Origin: Escherichia boydii
GTDB taxonomy: Bacteria > Pseudomonadota > Gammaproteobacteria > Enterobacterales > Enterobacteriaceae
Assembly (NCBI GenBank): GCA_041890495.1
Contig: CP169086.1
Coordinates: 4,340,001 to 4,404,000, forward strand
DNA: 64,000 nt
Reading direction: 5' to 3'
In this document: positions 9,148 to 18,268 of the stretch, piece after piece
Numbering within the stretch: position 1 is the first letter of the stretch
Layout: every line of letters begins with the position of its first letter
The notes under the pieces: generated by a model
Databases searched by the model: none
What the model was told of the DNA's origin: nothing
What the model saw: the letters and a program-made list of their open reading frames with translations, nothing else
Position numbers and translations under genes: made by a program

Positions 9148-10011
9148 ATGAAACAACACCAATCGGCGGATAATTCTCAGGGCCAGCTTTACATTGTACC
9201 GACGCCAATCGGCAATCTGGCGGATATCACCCAGCGTGCGTTAGAGGTATTACAGGCCGTTGATCTGATTGCCGCCGAGGATACTCGTCACACCGGTTTA
9301 TTGCTGCAACATTTTGGGATTAATGCCCGGTTGTTTGCGCTGCACGACCATAACGAACAACAAAAAGCTGAAACGCTGCTGGCGAAGCTGCAAGAGGGGC
9401 AAAACATTGCGCTGGTTTCCGATGCCGGAACGCCGCTAATTAACGATCCTGGCTACCATCTGGTGCGTACCTGCCGTGAAGCGGGGATCCGCGTGGTGCC
9501 GCTACCCGGGCCGTGTGCTGCTATCACTGCGTTAAGCGCAGCGGGTTTACCCTCTGACCGTTTCTGTTACGAAGGCTTTTTACCTGCCAAATCAAAAGGC
9601 CGCCGTGATGCGCTAAAAGCCATTGAAGCGGAGCCGCGCACGCTGATTTTTTATGAATCTACCCACCGTCTGTTAGATAGCCTGGAAGATATCGTTGCGG
9701 TATTAGGCGAATCCCGCTACGTGGTTCTGGCGCGTGAGCTGACCAAAACCTGGGAAACCATTCACGGCGCGCCCGTTGGCGAGCTGCTGGCGTGGGTAAA
9801 GGAAGATGAAAACCGTCGCAAAGGCGAAATGGTGCTGATTGTCGAAGGTCATAAAGCACAGGAAGAAGACTTACCCGCCGATGCCCTGCGCACGCTGGCG
9901 CTGCTACAGGCAGAACTGCCGCTGAAAAAAGCGGCGGCGCTGGCCGCAGAAATTCACGGCGTGAAGAAAAATGCGCTGTATAAGTATGCGCTGGAGCAGC
10001 AGGGGGAATAA
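9148..10011 (+). CDS. rsmI: RsmI, 16S rRNA (cytidine-1402 2'-O) methyltransferase
   Basis: SAM-dependent tetrapyrrole-methylase-fold enzyme that 2'-O-methylates C1402 of 16S rRNA. Key family segments are visible: [12 protein letters not shown] at about residues 17-28, the SDAGTPLI loop near 90-97, and PLPGPCA near 120. Length and sequence match E. coli RsmI. The gene is divergent from lpoA, as in E. coli. The E. coli-like block ends just after its stop. Confidence 0.94.
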
Positions 10012-10029
10012 GCCCCTGCCGCCTGTTTT

Positions 10030-10058
10030 GCCGGGTGGCGGCTGCGCCTTACCCGGCC
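10030..10058. repeat. REP-like palindrome of the second type
   Basis: Single palindromic unit with the arms CCGGGTGGCGGCTGCG and the reverse-complementary ACCCGG end. It is of the CCGGGTGGCGCTGCGC class, unlike the E. coli-type REP at 5.4 kb. It lies between convergent rsmI and the glycosidase gene and marks the start of a divergent block. Confidence 0.75.
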
Positions 10059-10078
10059 TGCAGATCTTTATATGCCTT

Positions 10079-11968
10079 TTAATTAACCGGCATCGCCTCA
10101 AACACCAGCGTTTCCAGCGGCTGCAGCGTAATCACCACCGCGTTTTTGTACGCCTCCGGTACGGTTGAGTTACGTCCATACACCGCCTTCAGACTAAACT
10201 GCGCCGCGTTTCCCGTCGGGACTTCGAAATCTCTCGTCAAATCCAGGTAGTAGCTTTGTGGCTTATCCGACGGGTTACGCAATCCGAGAATCGCTTTGTC
10301 TTTATTCCATGAAGCCCAGCCGTAAACCTGCAGCGCGGTTGGATCACCACCAATCCAGTGGGTATCCACCAGCACGCCGGCGTTTTCCCGGGACCATTTC
10401 GCCGCCTGCGCCAGGGTGTCCCACTTCGCCTTATTCAGCATTGAAGGGGTGATATACAGCTCCTGCAGCTGCGTACCGGTCGCGAAGTAGCTCCAGACCT
10501 GGTCGGCAAAATCGCTGTCCGTTTGTACTTTCTCAAGACCGTAGTAGGCGTTCTCCGCGCTGACGATCCCGTGGTACATCAGCGAGTTCAGCGGGAACAG
10601 CGGGCCCTTGCGCACAATGGAGCGATACGTTTCCGCATCGCGGTAGGTCATCCACTGCTGCACCGGCGTGCCGGGGCCGTAAAGGTTGATGTCATCGCCC
10701 TGGCGCCAGATGGAATCAGCGTAGAACAGCCAGGACGGGCTGGCGTTGGTCCCGGTGGTCAGGTTGATAAACAGATTCTGGTTGGCGCTGCGCATGTTAT
10801 GCAGCAGGGCGATGGAGGCGTCAAAATCCGAGGCATACGGGCTGCCCTGGATATGCGCGTTGGCATTACCCATTCCGTCCAGCTTGAATGAGGTAATGTG
10901 TTCGTTTTTGATAAGCTTAACGATCTGCTCATTGAAGTTCTTAAAGTAGTTTGGACCTGACAGCGCCAGCTTCCCGTCAACGGTTTCGAATCCATACTCT
11001 TTTGCATGCGAAACGCGAGTATCGCGCGGTTTGTTGTATCCACCCCACGGCGAGAGCCACAGACCCACGGAGCTGTTCAGGCTGTCGGCTTTTTCCCGTA
11101 CCTTGCCAAAACCGTTGCTGAATGCCGGGCCAAACAGCCAGCGCCCGGTAAGGTCGTCCCAGCCGTCGTCCAGCAGGAAGGCGTCCAGCGCCACGCCGCG
11201 CCCGGTGATAAATTCCTTATTCCACTCGTCCATCCGCCCCAGCACATCCTGCTCGGAGTAAGGAGTAAAGAAGCCGATGTCCATCCAGCTGTTGTAGTGC
11301 AGGTAAGGCTTATACGGACGGGGGCGCACGGCATCGATAAACAGGTTCACGCTGCGGCGCAGCTGACTGATTTCAGGGAAGGTGCCGAAATATGTGGTGT
11401 AGCTGACCGGTGTTTCAGGCTGAATGGGGGTTTTCAGTTCTACGTTGAGATTGGTGGTCGCTTCATAGGCGTAAGTATTCACGATCGGTTTATCCGGCAA
11501 AATAAAGAACGAATCAGCCACGATCGGCGAACTGTTAATTGCCCCGTCTACGTAAGGTGCCTGCGACTGCTTTTTCGTCGGAAAGAAGGTGATTTTTGCG
11601 ACGTCTCGCGGCTGGCCGACTGCGGCAACGGTGTAGTCGATGCTGGCGTATTTCCCCTTCACCAGATTCAGCTTCACAGTTACGTTAAAGTCCGGATGGG
11701 TAAAGTCGACGACAATCGCGCTGTCCTGCTTTTCGACGTGCTTGATTTTAAAATCTGCGGTGTGGATTTTTGTCTCATCCGGCAGCGTCAGAAAGAACAG
11801 CTCCTGCGGCGTGAGAGGATGGTTAGCTTTGCTGTCCTTAACCACTACGGTTGAGTTTGCATCATCAAACGACAGGGCAATATTGTCGTTACTGAGCGCG
11901 TAGTTCGCGGCCGCCGCGCCATGAGAAACAGAAAGAGCCAGCAGCGAAAGAGTGAGCACTTTTTTCAT
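10079..11968 (-). CDS. secreted clan GH-D (GH36/GH27-like) alpha-galactosidase-type glycosidase
   Basis: A 629-residue protein with a Sec signal peptide (cleavage near AAA-AN at 20-21), so probably periplasmic. The catalytic-domain motifs are L-D-D-G-W at 266-270, K-L-D-G-M-G at 362-367 (Asp364 the likely nucleophile) and R-Q-G-D-D at 422-426 (likely acid/base). A beta-rich N-terminal domain and a short C-terminal beta domain flank the barrel. It follows the MalY-like gene by 16 bases and is probably the last gene of that operon. Its place downstream of amino-sugar genes suggests it frees galactose or N-acetylgalactosamine from glycans, but the substrate is inferred. Related proteins are sometimes auto-labelled 'enterotoxin', which nothing here supports. 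Confidence 0.75.
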   Translation of the reverse strand: MKKVLTLSLLALSVSHGAAAANYALSNDNIALSFDDANSTVVVKDSKANHPLTPQELFFLTLPDETKIHTADFKIKHVEKQDSAIVVDFTHPDFNVTVKLNLVKGKYASIDYTVAAVGQPRDVAKITFFPTKKQSQAPYVDGAINSSPIVADSFFILPDKPIVNTYAYEATTNLNVELKTPIQPETPVSYTTYFGTFPEISQLRRSVNLFIDAVRPRPYKPYLHYNSWMDIGFFTPYSEQDVLGRMDEWNKEFITGRGVALDAFLLDDGWDDLTGRWLFGPAFSNGFGKVREKADSLNSSVGLWLSPWGGYNKPRDTRVSHAKEYGFETVDGKLALSGPNYFKNFNEQIVKLIKNEHITSFKLDGMGNANAHIQGSPYASDFDASIALLHNMRSANQNLFINLTTGTNASPSWLFYADSIWRQGDDINLYGPGTPVQQWMTYRDAETYRSIVRKGPLFPLNSLMYHGIVSAENAYYGLEKVQTDSDFADQVWSYFATGTQLQELYITPSMLNKAKWDTLAQAAKWSRENAGVLVDTHWIGGDPTALQVYGWASWNKDKAILGLRNPSDKPQSYYLDLTRDFEVPTGNAAQFSLKAVYGRNSTVPEAYKNAVVITLQPLETLVFEAMPVN

Positions 11969-11984
11969 CGGGTTAAGATCCTTA

Positions 11985-13157
11985 TCAGTAATGCTTCAGC
12001 ATTCGGTTGATGGACTGCTCCAGCCAGTAGCGCTGGGTGCCGAAGTTAATCCGCAGGTAGTTTTCGCCGTTTTGCACGTAGTGGCTGCCGTCTTCAATGA
12101 CCACGCCCGCCTGCCGGGCAAAATGTTGGGTTAACTGGGTGGCGCTGCGCTCGTCGGCGCTCACGTCTATCCAGGCCAGATACGACGATTCCGGGTTCAT
12201 CATCTTCCACGCCGGGAAGTGGGTCTGAATAGCGTCCGCAAGGTAGCGCGCGTTGCCTTGCAGATACCCGTTAAGCGCGTCGAGCCACGGCAGGCCGTGC
12301 TGGTAGGCGAGGATAATCCCCCATACGCCGAACATATTGGGTGAGGTAATCGAGTTCTTCTCAAGCTGCTGGCGGAAGCGCCGGCGCAGCGAATCGTCCG
12401 GGATCATCGAATAAGACGTTTTCAGCCCGCCCAGGTTGAAGGCTTTATTTGGCGACGTCAGCACGATCAGGTTGTCCAGTGCGGCACAGCCGGAGCTCAG
12501 ACAGCTGACGAATGTACCGTCCAGAATGTGCTCGGCGTGAACCTCATCGACCACCAGAATGGTGCCGTAGCGCTTGCAGAGATCGGACACCTGCCGTATC
12601 TCATCCGCGCGCCAGATTCGGCCCGAGGGGTTATGCGGCGAGCAGAAGAACCACAGTTTTGGACGGTGGGTTTTGAGCTGATCTTCAATCAGATGAAAAT
12701 CCAGCTGGTAGCGGTTTTCCTCCACGCGGAGCGGGTTAGCGAGGACCTTAACGCTCTGGCGCTGTGCCGCCATTGCAAACGGATCGTAGACCGGCGTGTT
12801 CATCATCACGCTGTCGCCAGCCGTGCAGAACGCCTGAACCGTGTAGTGCAGGGTGGACACGGTGCCGTAGGTCAGCGTGATCCATGACTTCTCCACCTCA
12901 ACCTGATGACGCGTGCGCTGGAAGGCGATCGTCGCGTCGTAGAATTCGTCGAAGCACCAGGTATAGCCAAAGGTGCCGTGCTCCACGATGCGCTGGAAGC
13001 CTTCAATAACGGCGGGCGGCGAGGTGAAATCCATATCTGCGATCCATAGCGGGATAAACCCCTCCGGAACATCACCAAAGCGTGAGCAGACAAACGCATG
13101 GTCCCATTTGCGGCACTTATCGCTTTTACGCTCGACGATTTTGTCGAAATCAAACAC
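11985..13157 (-). CDS. MalY/PatB-like PLP-dependent C-S lyase
   Basis: Fold-type I PLP enzyme of 390 residues, like E. coli MalY (cystathionine beta-lyase and MalT antagonist). Visible features: the N-terminal PLWIADMDF segment, SPHNPSGR at about 173-180, VVDEVHAE, and the Schiff-base lysine in SPNKAF (Lys238). The start is GTG at 13157 with AGGGGG a few bases upstream. The PTS gene lies 12 bases upstream, the same pairing as malX-malY. It is not the mal locus, which sits elsewhere in E. coli, so this is a paralogous or transferred pair. Whether it regulates anything is unknown. Confidence 0.8.
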   Translation of the reverse strand: MFDFDKIVERKSDKCRKWDHAFVCSRFGDVPEGFIPLWIADMDFTSPPAVIEGFQRIVEHGTFGYTWCFDEFYDATIAFQRTRHQVEVEKSWITLTYGTVSTLHYTVQAFCTAGDSVMMNTPVYDPFAMAAQRQSVKVLANPLRVEENRYQLDFHLIEDQLKTHRPKLWFFCSPHNPSGRIWRADEIRQVSDLCKRYGTILVVDEVHAEHILDGTFVSCLSSGCAALDNLIVLTSPNKAFNLGGLKTSYSMIPDDSLRRRFRQQLEKNSITSPNMFGVWGIILAYQHGLPWLDALNGYLQGNARYLADAIQTHFPAWKMMNPESSYLAWIDVSADERSATQLTQHFARQAGVVIEDGSHYVQNGENYLRINFGTQRYWLEQSINRMLKHY

Positions 13158-13169
13158 AACGACCCCCTG

Positions 13170-14741
13170 TTAAATTAAGGCTTCAATGCCGGTTTTGACG
13201 CTCTGCACCTGCGGGCCAATGATCACCTGCACGCTGTGAGCATCAAGCACAACCACCGACAGGGCGCCCGCCGCTTTCAGCGTCTGCTGATCGATAAGGC
13301 CCATCTCTTTCACCACCAGACGCAAGCGGGTGATGCAGTTGTCGAGCGACTCTATGTTCTCTTTGCCGCCGAGCGCCTGCAGGATAAGGCCATGATCGTA
13401 TTTCGATTTTCCACGCGCGCGGGTGTTGGCTTCGACGGCCTGCTGTGCAGCCTGTGCGTCCACTTCACGTCCCGGCGTCTTGATATCGTGTTTGAGGATG
13501 TACCAGCGGAAGACGAAGAAGTAGATGGCAAACCAGGCGATACCGACCGGGAACAGCAGATACCATTTGGTCGACATCTCCTGCATCACGCCAAAGATCA
13601 GCAGATCCAGAATCCCACCGTCGGTGTTGCCGATGGTGACGCCGAGCAGTGCCATCACCATCAGCGCCAGGCCAGACATCACGATGTGGAAGGCGTAAAG
13701 CACAGGTGCGATAAACAGGAACAGAAACTCAATCGGCTCTGAAATACCGGTGACGACGGACACCAGCACGCCGGAAAGCAGCAGCCCCTTAATCACCGGG
13801 CGGTTTTCCGGACGCGCGGTGCGGTAGATGGCGTACGCCACGGCAGGTAAGCCAAAGATAAAGGTCGGCATAAACCCTTGCGATAGAAACGCGGTAACGT
13901 GCGGGCTAAACGGCAGTCCGGCTTTCAGCTCGGCGTAGAAGATATTCAGCGCGCCGGCCACTTCGTGACCGTTGACCATTTCAATGCCGCCTGCTGGCGT
14001 GAAGCGCACCATCGCCAGCAGAATGTGGTGCAGGCCGAAGGGTTTAAGCAGCAGCACGCCTACGCCGTAAAGGAAGGGGCCAAAAACGCTGGTGCTCTGG
14101 ATAATATGGCCAATCCCGGCAATCCCCAGCGCCACGTATTCCCACAGCAGGGGAATGAACAGACCGACCAGTGAAAGGGTAAGGGCGGTGATAATCGGTA
14201 CAAAACGGATGCCGCTAAAGAAGGCAAAGGCGTCGTGGAGGACCGTGTCCTGAAAACGCTCGTGCAGGAAATAGGTAATCACCCCCACCACGATGCCGCC
14301 CAGCACGCCCATCTCCAGGGTCTGGATCCCCAGCACGATCGATTGTCCCACCTGTCTCATGGTAGCGGCGTCGGCAAGCTGGTGGGTGGCGATCAGATAG
14401 TAGTTAATGCTCATGTTCATCAGCATATAGCCGACGAACCCGGCAAAGGCGCCCACGGCCTTGTTGCGTTTCGCGAGGCCCATCGGGATCGCCATGGCGA
14501 ACATCAGCGGCAGATAGGTAAAGGCGAAGCCGCCCACCATGGCGATAAAGCCAAAGGTCAACTGCGTTAACTCGCCGCCCAGAAAGGGAAAACTTTTAAT
14601 GGTGGAAGGGCTGGTGACGGAGCTACCGATTCCCAGCAGCAGCCCCATAAAAGCCAGCAGGGAGACCGGGAACATAAAGGTCTTTCCCAGGCTTTGGAAA
14701 AATTCCCACGCTTTCGATTTAAACGACTTTTCCTGTGTCAT
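13170..14741 (-). CDS. PTS EIICB transporter, glucose/maltose (MalX) type
   Basis: Fused PTS permease of 523 residues. An EIIC membrane domain (about residues 15-410, roughly ten hydrophobic segments, with the GITEPIE-like signature G-I-S-E-P-I-E near 335) precedes a hydrophilic linker and an EIIB domain. The phosphorylatable cysteine is in L-D-N-C-I-T-R-L at residue 469. No EIIA is fused, so it would depend on a separate EIIA such as Crr. It starts a three-gene unit with the MalY-like enzyme and the secreted glycosidase, 116 bases downstream of kbaY. The substrate is unknown; a galactoside or amino sugar released by the glycosidase is a guess. Confidence 0.8.
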   Translation of the reverse strand: MTQEKSFKSKAWEFFQSLGKTFMFPVSLLAFMGLLLGIGSSVTSPSTIKSFPFLGGELTQLTFGFIAMVGGFAFTYLPLMFAMAIPMGLAKRNKAVGAFAGFVGYMLMNMSINYYLIATHQLADAATMRQVGQSIVLGIQTLEMGVLGGIVVGVITYFLHERFQDTVLHDAFAFFSGIRFVPIITALTLSLVGLFIPLLWEYVALGIAGIGHIIQSTSVFGPFLYGVGVLLLKPFGLHHILLAMVRFTPAGGIEMVNGHEVAGALNIFYAELKAGLPFSPHVTAFLSQGFMPTFIFGLPAVAYAIYRTARPENRPVIKGLLLSGVLVSVVTGISEPIEFLFLFIAPVLYAFHIVMSGLALMVMALLGVTIGNTDGGILDLLIFGVMQEMSTKWYLLFPVGIAWFAIYFFVFRWYILKHDIKTPGREVDAQAAQQAVEANTRARGKSKYDHGLILQALGGKENIESLDNCITRLRLVVKEMGLIDQQTLKAAGALSVVVLDAHSVQVIIGPQVQSVKTGIEALI

Positions 14742-14771
14742 GTAGGGACTCCTCGGATTTTTAGGATAATG

Positions 14772-14803
14772 GAAGGCGCTGTCCGGCTTAAGGACGCGCC
14801 TTC
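14772..14803 (-). other. hairpin between kbaY and the PTS gene
   Basis: Arms GAAGGCGC (14772-14779) and GCGCCTTC (14796-14803), with an extra inner pairing GTCC/GGAC. No strong T-run follows on the minus strand. It could attenuate or process the transcript between the aga operon and the downstream three-gene unit. Confidence 0.5.
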
Positions 14804-14857
14804 ATATTTGCGAGGCTTATAGTTATTTTTTAGGTACTGACGTAATGCGCGATGGGA

Positions 14858-15730
14858 TCAGGCTTCCGCTGGAAGCAATAGCCGGTTTGCGGAACCGCAA
14901 ACGGTGATTTTGCTTCTGACAACTTCTTTCATCGCATCCATTCCGACGCGCATATAATAACGAGGATCATTACCCTGCGGATTTTCCGCAAACCAGGCTT
15001 TAACCGCGCCAGCGAAGGCTATTTTTAATTCTGTGGCAACGTTCACTTTTGTGACGCCAAGTTCAATAGTGCGACGGACAAATTCATCCGGAACATCGCT
15101 GGCACCATGCAGCACCAGAGGAACATCCACCACTTCACGAATTTCCGCCAGCCGCTGGAAATCAATCTTCGGCGTTTTGCTGTATAAGCCGTGCGCCGTA
15201 CCAATCGCTACCGCCAGGCTGTCGACGCCAGTCAGTTCGACAAAGCGTTTAGCTTCTTGTGGATCGGTCAGGAATGCACTTTCGGCGTCAACGCTCATGT
15301 CATCTTCAACACCGCCCAGGCGGCCCAGTTCTGCTTCCACGCTGCAATCTTGTGAGTGGCAGAAGTCAACAACCGATTTCACCAGCTTCACGTTCTCGGC
15401 AAACGGGAAGTGGCTGCCGTCGATCATCGCACTGCGCACACCTGCGTGGACTTTACGGCGAATATCATCCAGCGATTCGTGGTGGTCGAGATGCAGCGCC
15501 AGTGGCATGTTGTAGGTTGTGGAATAGGCGCTACACAGGGCGTAGATCTCTTCCAGCGCGATGTGTTTAAAGGTCCCCGGCGTTCCGGCGAGGATCACCG
15601 GCGATCGCATTTCACTGCACACTTCGAGGATCGCCTGGATCGTCTCGGCGTTATGAATGTTAAAAGCAGGCACCGCGTAGCCATTGGCCTGGGCGTCCTG
15701 TAACAGATATTTAGTGGAGATAATGCTCAT
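14858..15730 (-). CDS. kbaY: KbaY, tagatose-1,6-bisphosphate aldolase, catalytic subunit
   Basis: Class II aldolase that splits tagatose-1,6-bisphosphate to DHAP and glyceraldehyde-3-phosphate, the last step of GalNAc/galactosamine catabolism. Zinc-site regions LHLDHH (about 78-83), IGTAHG (about 178) and VLHGASD (about 206) are present. The protein is 290 residues instead of the usual 286: the last part after VCGSANR differs from K-12 and is longer, so a block switch probably lies near 14.9 kb. It follows agaS by 12 bases. AGAGGAT precedes the ATG at 15730. Confidence 0.92.
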   Translation of the reverse strand: MSIISTKYLLQDAQANGYAVPAFNIHNAETIQAILEVCSEMRSPVILAGTPGTFKHIALEEIYALCSAYSTTYNMPLALHLDHHESLDDIRRKVHAGVRSAMIDGSHFPFAENVKLVKSVVDFCHSQDCSVEAELGRLGGVEDDMSVDAESAFLTDPQEAKRFVELTGVDSLAVAIGTAHGLYSKTPKIDFQRLAEIREVVDVPLVLHGASDVPDEFVRRTIELGVTKVNVATELKIAFAGAVKAWFAENPQGNDPRYYMRVGMDAMKEVVRSKITVCGSANRLLLPAEA

Positions 15731-15742
15731 AATGCGATCCTC

Positions 15743-16888
15743 TTATGCCTGCCACGGATGAATGATTACGCCTTGCACCACGCGGTTAACGGTGCCACTG
15801 GCTGATGGGGTATCCGGCGTATTGCCCATGTGCAGCGACTGCATCAGTGCAAACGTCTGGGCGTACATCAGGAAGCAAAATGCCTGCTCAACGTCGATAA
15901 AGTGACGTGACGGTGGCAGGATGATATGTGGACCGGCAGCGACGATGTCGCTGCTTTCCGCGGCGATGGCGATTACACGCATTGCCTGGTTGTCACGGCG
16001 AAGTTCAGCCAGCAGATCAAGATCATACTGACGGGTGTAAGGGTGGCTGGAGACAAATACCACCACCAGCGTTTCGTCATCGACCAGCGATTTTGGTCCA
16101 TGACGGAATCCGGTTGGAGAATCATAAAAGGCCGCCAGTTTACCCGCCGTCAGTTCCAGCACTTTCAGCGCCGACTCGCGTGCTGCGCCCTGTAAGCCAC
16201 CGCTACCGAGATAAACGATCCGTTTCCACGGTGCGTAACCAAACACACCTTCGCTGAAATCGCCCAGTGAGGTCAGGATCGCCTGGCAACGATCCGCCAC
16301 GTCGCGGAAGGTTTGGCTGTTGATCGTCTCAGGTGCGAAAACCGCGAGGCAGCTGGCCATCATGGTGGTAATGCTGCTGGTCATCGCAAAGCCGCGATCG
16401 TGCGTTTCTGCGGGCATCAGCAGGGCAAACGCGTTATCGCTGTTGATCGCGTTTTGGTAAAGAGCGCCCGCTTCGTTGCAGGTGATCGGCAGGTGATAGC
16501 ATTCCGGTACAAATTGATTTGCCAGTTCCACGGCTGCGACGCTTTCCGGGCTGTTGCCGGATCGACCGAAGGAGATCAACAGCAGCGGATGAGCTGGGTT
16601 CAGGTAGTCCATCGGATTGGTGACCAGATCGGTGGTCGGTACGGCGCTGAAGTTTTTACCGGTATGGCTGGCGAGCCACGGCGCGATGATGTCACCGATA
16701 AATGCCGACGTTCCGGCTCCGGTCAGGATGATCCGCAGATCGTGCTTGCGCAGCAGCGGCGTCAGGAAGCTGTCGATCGAAGAGCGCAGGCTATCGATAT
16801 TGTTGAGCGAGCGGATCCAGCTGGCAGGCTGCTGGCGGATCTCTTCCTCGGTCCAGGTGCCGGTTGCGGCGGTGGTAGTTTGTGGCAT
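15743..16888 (-). CDS. agaS: AgaS, galactosamine-6-phosphate deaminase/isomerase (hybrid sequence)
   Basis: Two-SIS-domain enzyme of 381 residues that deaminates and isomerises galactosamine-6-phosphate to tagatose-6-phosphate. Motifs LTGAGTSAFIGD (about 55-66), SFGRSGNSPES (about 110-120) and LGSGGLQGAARES (about 226-238) are present. Residues 1 to about 52 differ from K-12 AgaS at many positions, whereas the rest is essentially identical, so a block switch lies near 16.64-16.74 kb. It has its own upstream promoter region containing AgaR-type operators. Confidence 0.92.
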   Translation of the reverse strand: MPQTTTAATGTWTEEEIRQQPASWIRSLNNIDSLRSSIDSFLTPLLRKHDLRIILTGAGTSAFIGDIIAPWLASHTGKNFSAVPTTDLVTNPMDYLNPAHPLLLISFGRSGNSPESVAAVELANQFVPECYHLPITCNEAGALYQNAINSDNAFALLMPAETHDRGFAMTSSITTMMASCLAVFAPETINSQTFRDVADRCQAILTSLGDFSEGVFGYAPWKRIVYLGSGGLQGAARESALKVLELTAGKLAAFYDSPTGFRHGPKSLVDDETLVVVFVSSHPYTRQYDLDLLAELRRDNQAMRVIAIAAESSDIVAAGPHIILPPSRHFIDVEQAFCFLMYAQTFALMQSLHMGNTPDTPSASGTVNRVVQGVIIHPWQA

Positions 16889-17134
16889 AACTCAGTCCTT
16901 AGTCGTGTGAATTCCACATCAGACGCTGGCAATCGTGTCGCTATCTTTCGTTTCGTTTCACTTATTCACTTTAGCAGTTAAATAAAATCTATAGAAAAGA
17001 AATCGAAACTTCAATGAAAGAAAGGAAATAAAACGAAAAGTGTGATCGTGAAAGGAAGAGGGAGATTAAAGGAAAGGAAAAGAAAGGCCTTACGGTCTCA
17101 GGCCGTAAAGCCAAAAGGAGACACAATGAAAGGG
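16889..17134 (-). promoter_or_regulatory. agaS promoter region with AgaR operators
   Basis: This gap between agaA and agaS matches the position of the internal agaS promoter in E. coli. One AgaR-type operator, TTTCGTTTCGTTTCACTT, lies at about 16946-16963 and fits the published TTTCRTTTYRTTTYNYTT pattern. A second, on the other strand, spans about 17019-17043 (GGAAATAAAACGAAAAG). TGTGA beside it at 17041-17045 is a possible CRP half site. Confidence 0.7.
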
Positions 17135-18268
17135 CTAAAGGGGGAGAGCCTGGCCCTGAATCCAGATCTGCTGGAGGTGTAAACCCCCGTTAAGCGCAAT
17201 GATATTGGCGCGTTTACCCCGGGCTAAGGAGCCGAGCTGACCGCCAACGCCCAGCAGCCGGGCAGGGTGTAGCGAGGCCATATGGATAGCGTCTTCGGCG
17301 GTTACGCCCGCGTACTCCACCATATTCCTGACCGCGGCATCCAGCGACAGCGTGCTACCCGCCAGCCCGCCGGAGCCGGTTCGAACCACGCCGTTTTGCA
17401 TCGAGACCTCTTCACCACAGAGCGTATACCGTCCGTCCGGCATACCGGCCGCCTGCATGGCATCGGTGATCAGCACCAGGCGTTCTTTTGCGCAGCAACT
17501 GCATAAACGCATGGCTCCCGGATGGACGTGATGCCCGTCGGCAATCAGCTCCAGCCACGCCCGTTTATCCGTCAGCCCGGCGCCAACCATGCCGGGTTCT
17601 CTGTGATGCAGTCCCGTCATGCCGTTATAGCAGTGCACCAGCCCATCGGCACCCGCATCAAACGCGGCGAGGGTTTCATCGAACGTAGCGGCACTGTGGC
17701 CCAGCATCACGCGTATTCCGCGCTGTTTAAGATCGCGAATCGCCTGCAACGCGCCAGGTTTTTCCGGCGCCAGCGCCACCACCCGTAACGTGCTCAGTGA
17801 AACGTCAATTAACCTGTCCAGCTCGGCAATATCCAGTTCCCGGAACAGATCCGGCGGATGCGCCCCTTTGTTCTGCGGCGTAAAGTACGGTCCTTCCAGG
17901 TAGCTGCCCAGGATCTGCGCGCCGGGGCCGCCCGACTGACAGCGTCGGGCGATTCGCGCGAGCGCACCATGGATAGCCTCCAGCGGCGCGGTAACGGTGG
18001 TGGGTAAAAAGGCGCCCACGCCTTCGCGCGCTTTATGCATTGCCAGAGTATCCAGCACGTCAGGCGCATCATCCATCACGTCCACGCCCGCGCCGCCGTG
18101 AACATGCGTATCGATATACGCCGGGCTGAGCAGTTCCGCATCGCGCGACGTCACGCCCGCCGGGACAGGCTCAATAGCCGCAATCACGCCGTTTTCAATG
18201 CGTAGCTGGTGGTCATCCAGCCAGCCCTGTTCGGTAAGCACCCGCCTCGCGCGCAGCAGCTGGCTCAT
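17135..18268 (-). CDS. agaA: AgaA, N-acetylgalactosamine-6-phosphate deacetylase
   Basis: NagA-like amidohydrolase of 377 residues that removes acetate from GalNAc-6-phosphate. Metal and substrate motifs: DTHVHGG (about 57-63), YLEGPYF (about 120), MLGHSAATF, VHCYNGM and the catalytic Asp in LITDAM (about 268). The start is ATG at 18268, which overlaps the agaF stop in TCAT/ATGA fashion; the longer in-frame extension runs inside agaF and is rejected. The sequence is of the divergent type, unlike agaF beside it. It is intact here, whereas K-12 carries only a truncated agaA. Confidence 0.9.
   Translation of the reverse strand: MSQLLRARRVLTEQGWLDDHQLRIENGVIAAIEPVPAGVTSRDAELLSPAYIDTHVHGGAGVDVMDDAPDVLDTLAMHKAREGVGAFLPTTVTAPLEAIHGALARIARRCQSGGPGAQILGSYLEGPYFTPQNKGAHPPDLFRELDIAELDRLIDVSLSTLRVVALAPEKPGALQAIRDLKQRGIRVMLGHSAATFDETLAAFDAGADGLVHCYNGMTGLHHREPGMVGAGLTDKRAWLELIADGHHVHPGAMRLCSCCAKERLVLITDAMQAAGMPDGRYTLCGEEVSMQNGVVRTGSGGLAGSTLSLDAAVRNMVEYAGVTAEDAIHMASLHPARLLGVGGQLGSLARGKRANIIALNGGLHLQQIWIQGQALPL

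Noticed and set aside
11006..11854. 282-codon open frame on the plus strand
   Set aside because: It lies wholly antisense to the secreted glycosidase gene, which has a signal peptide and catalytic motifs. The plus-strand protein shows no recognisable domain.
10079..11968. 'enterotoxin' label for the secreted glycosidase
   Set aside because: The sequence carries clan GH-D catalytic motifs and no toxin features.
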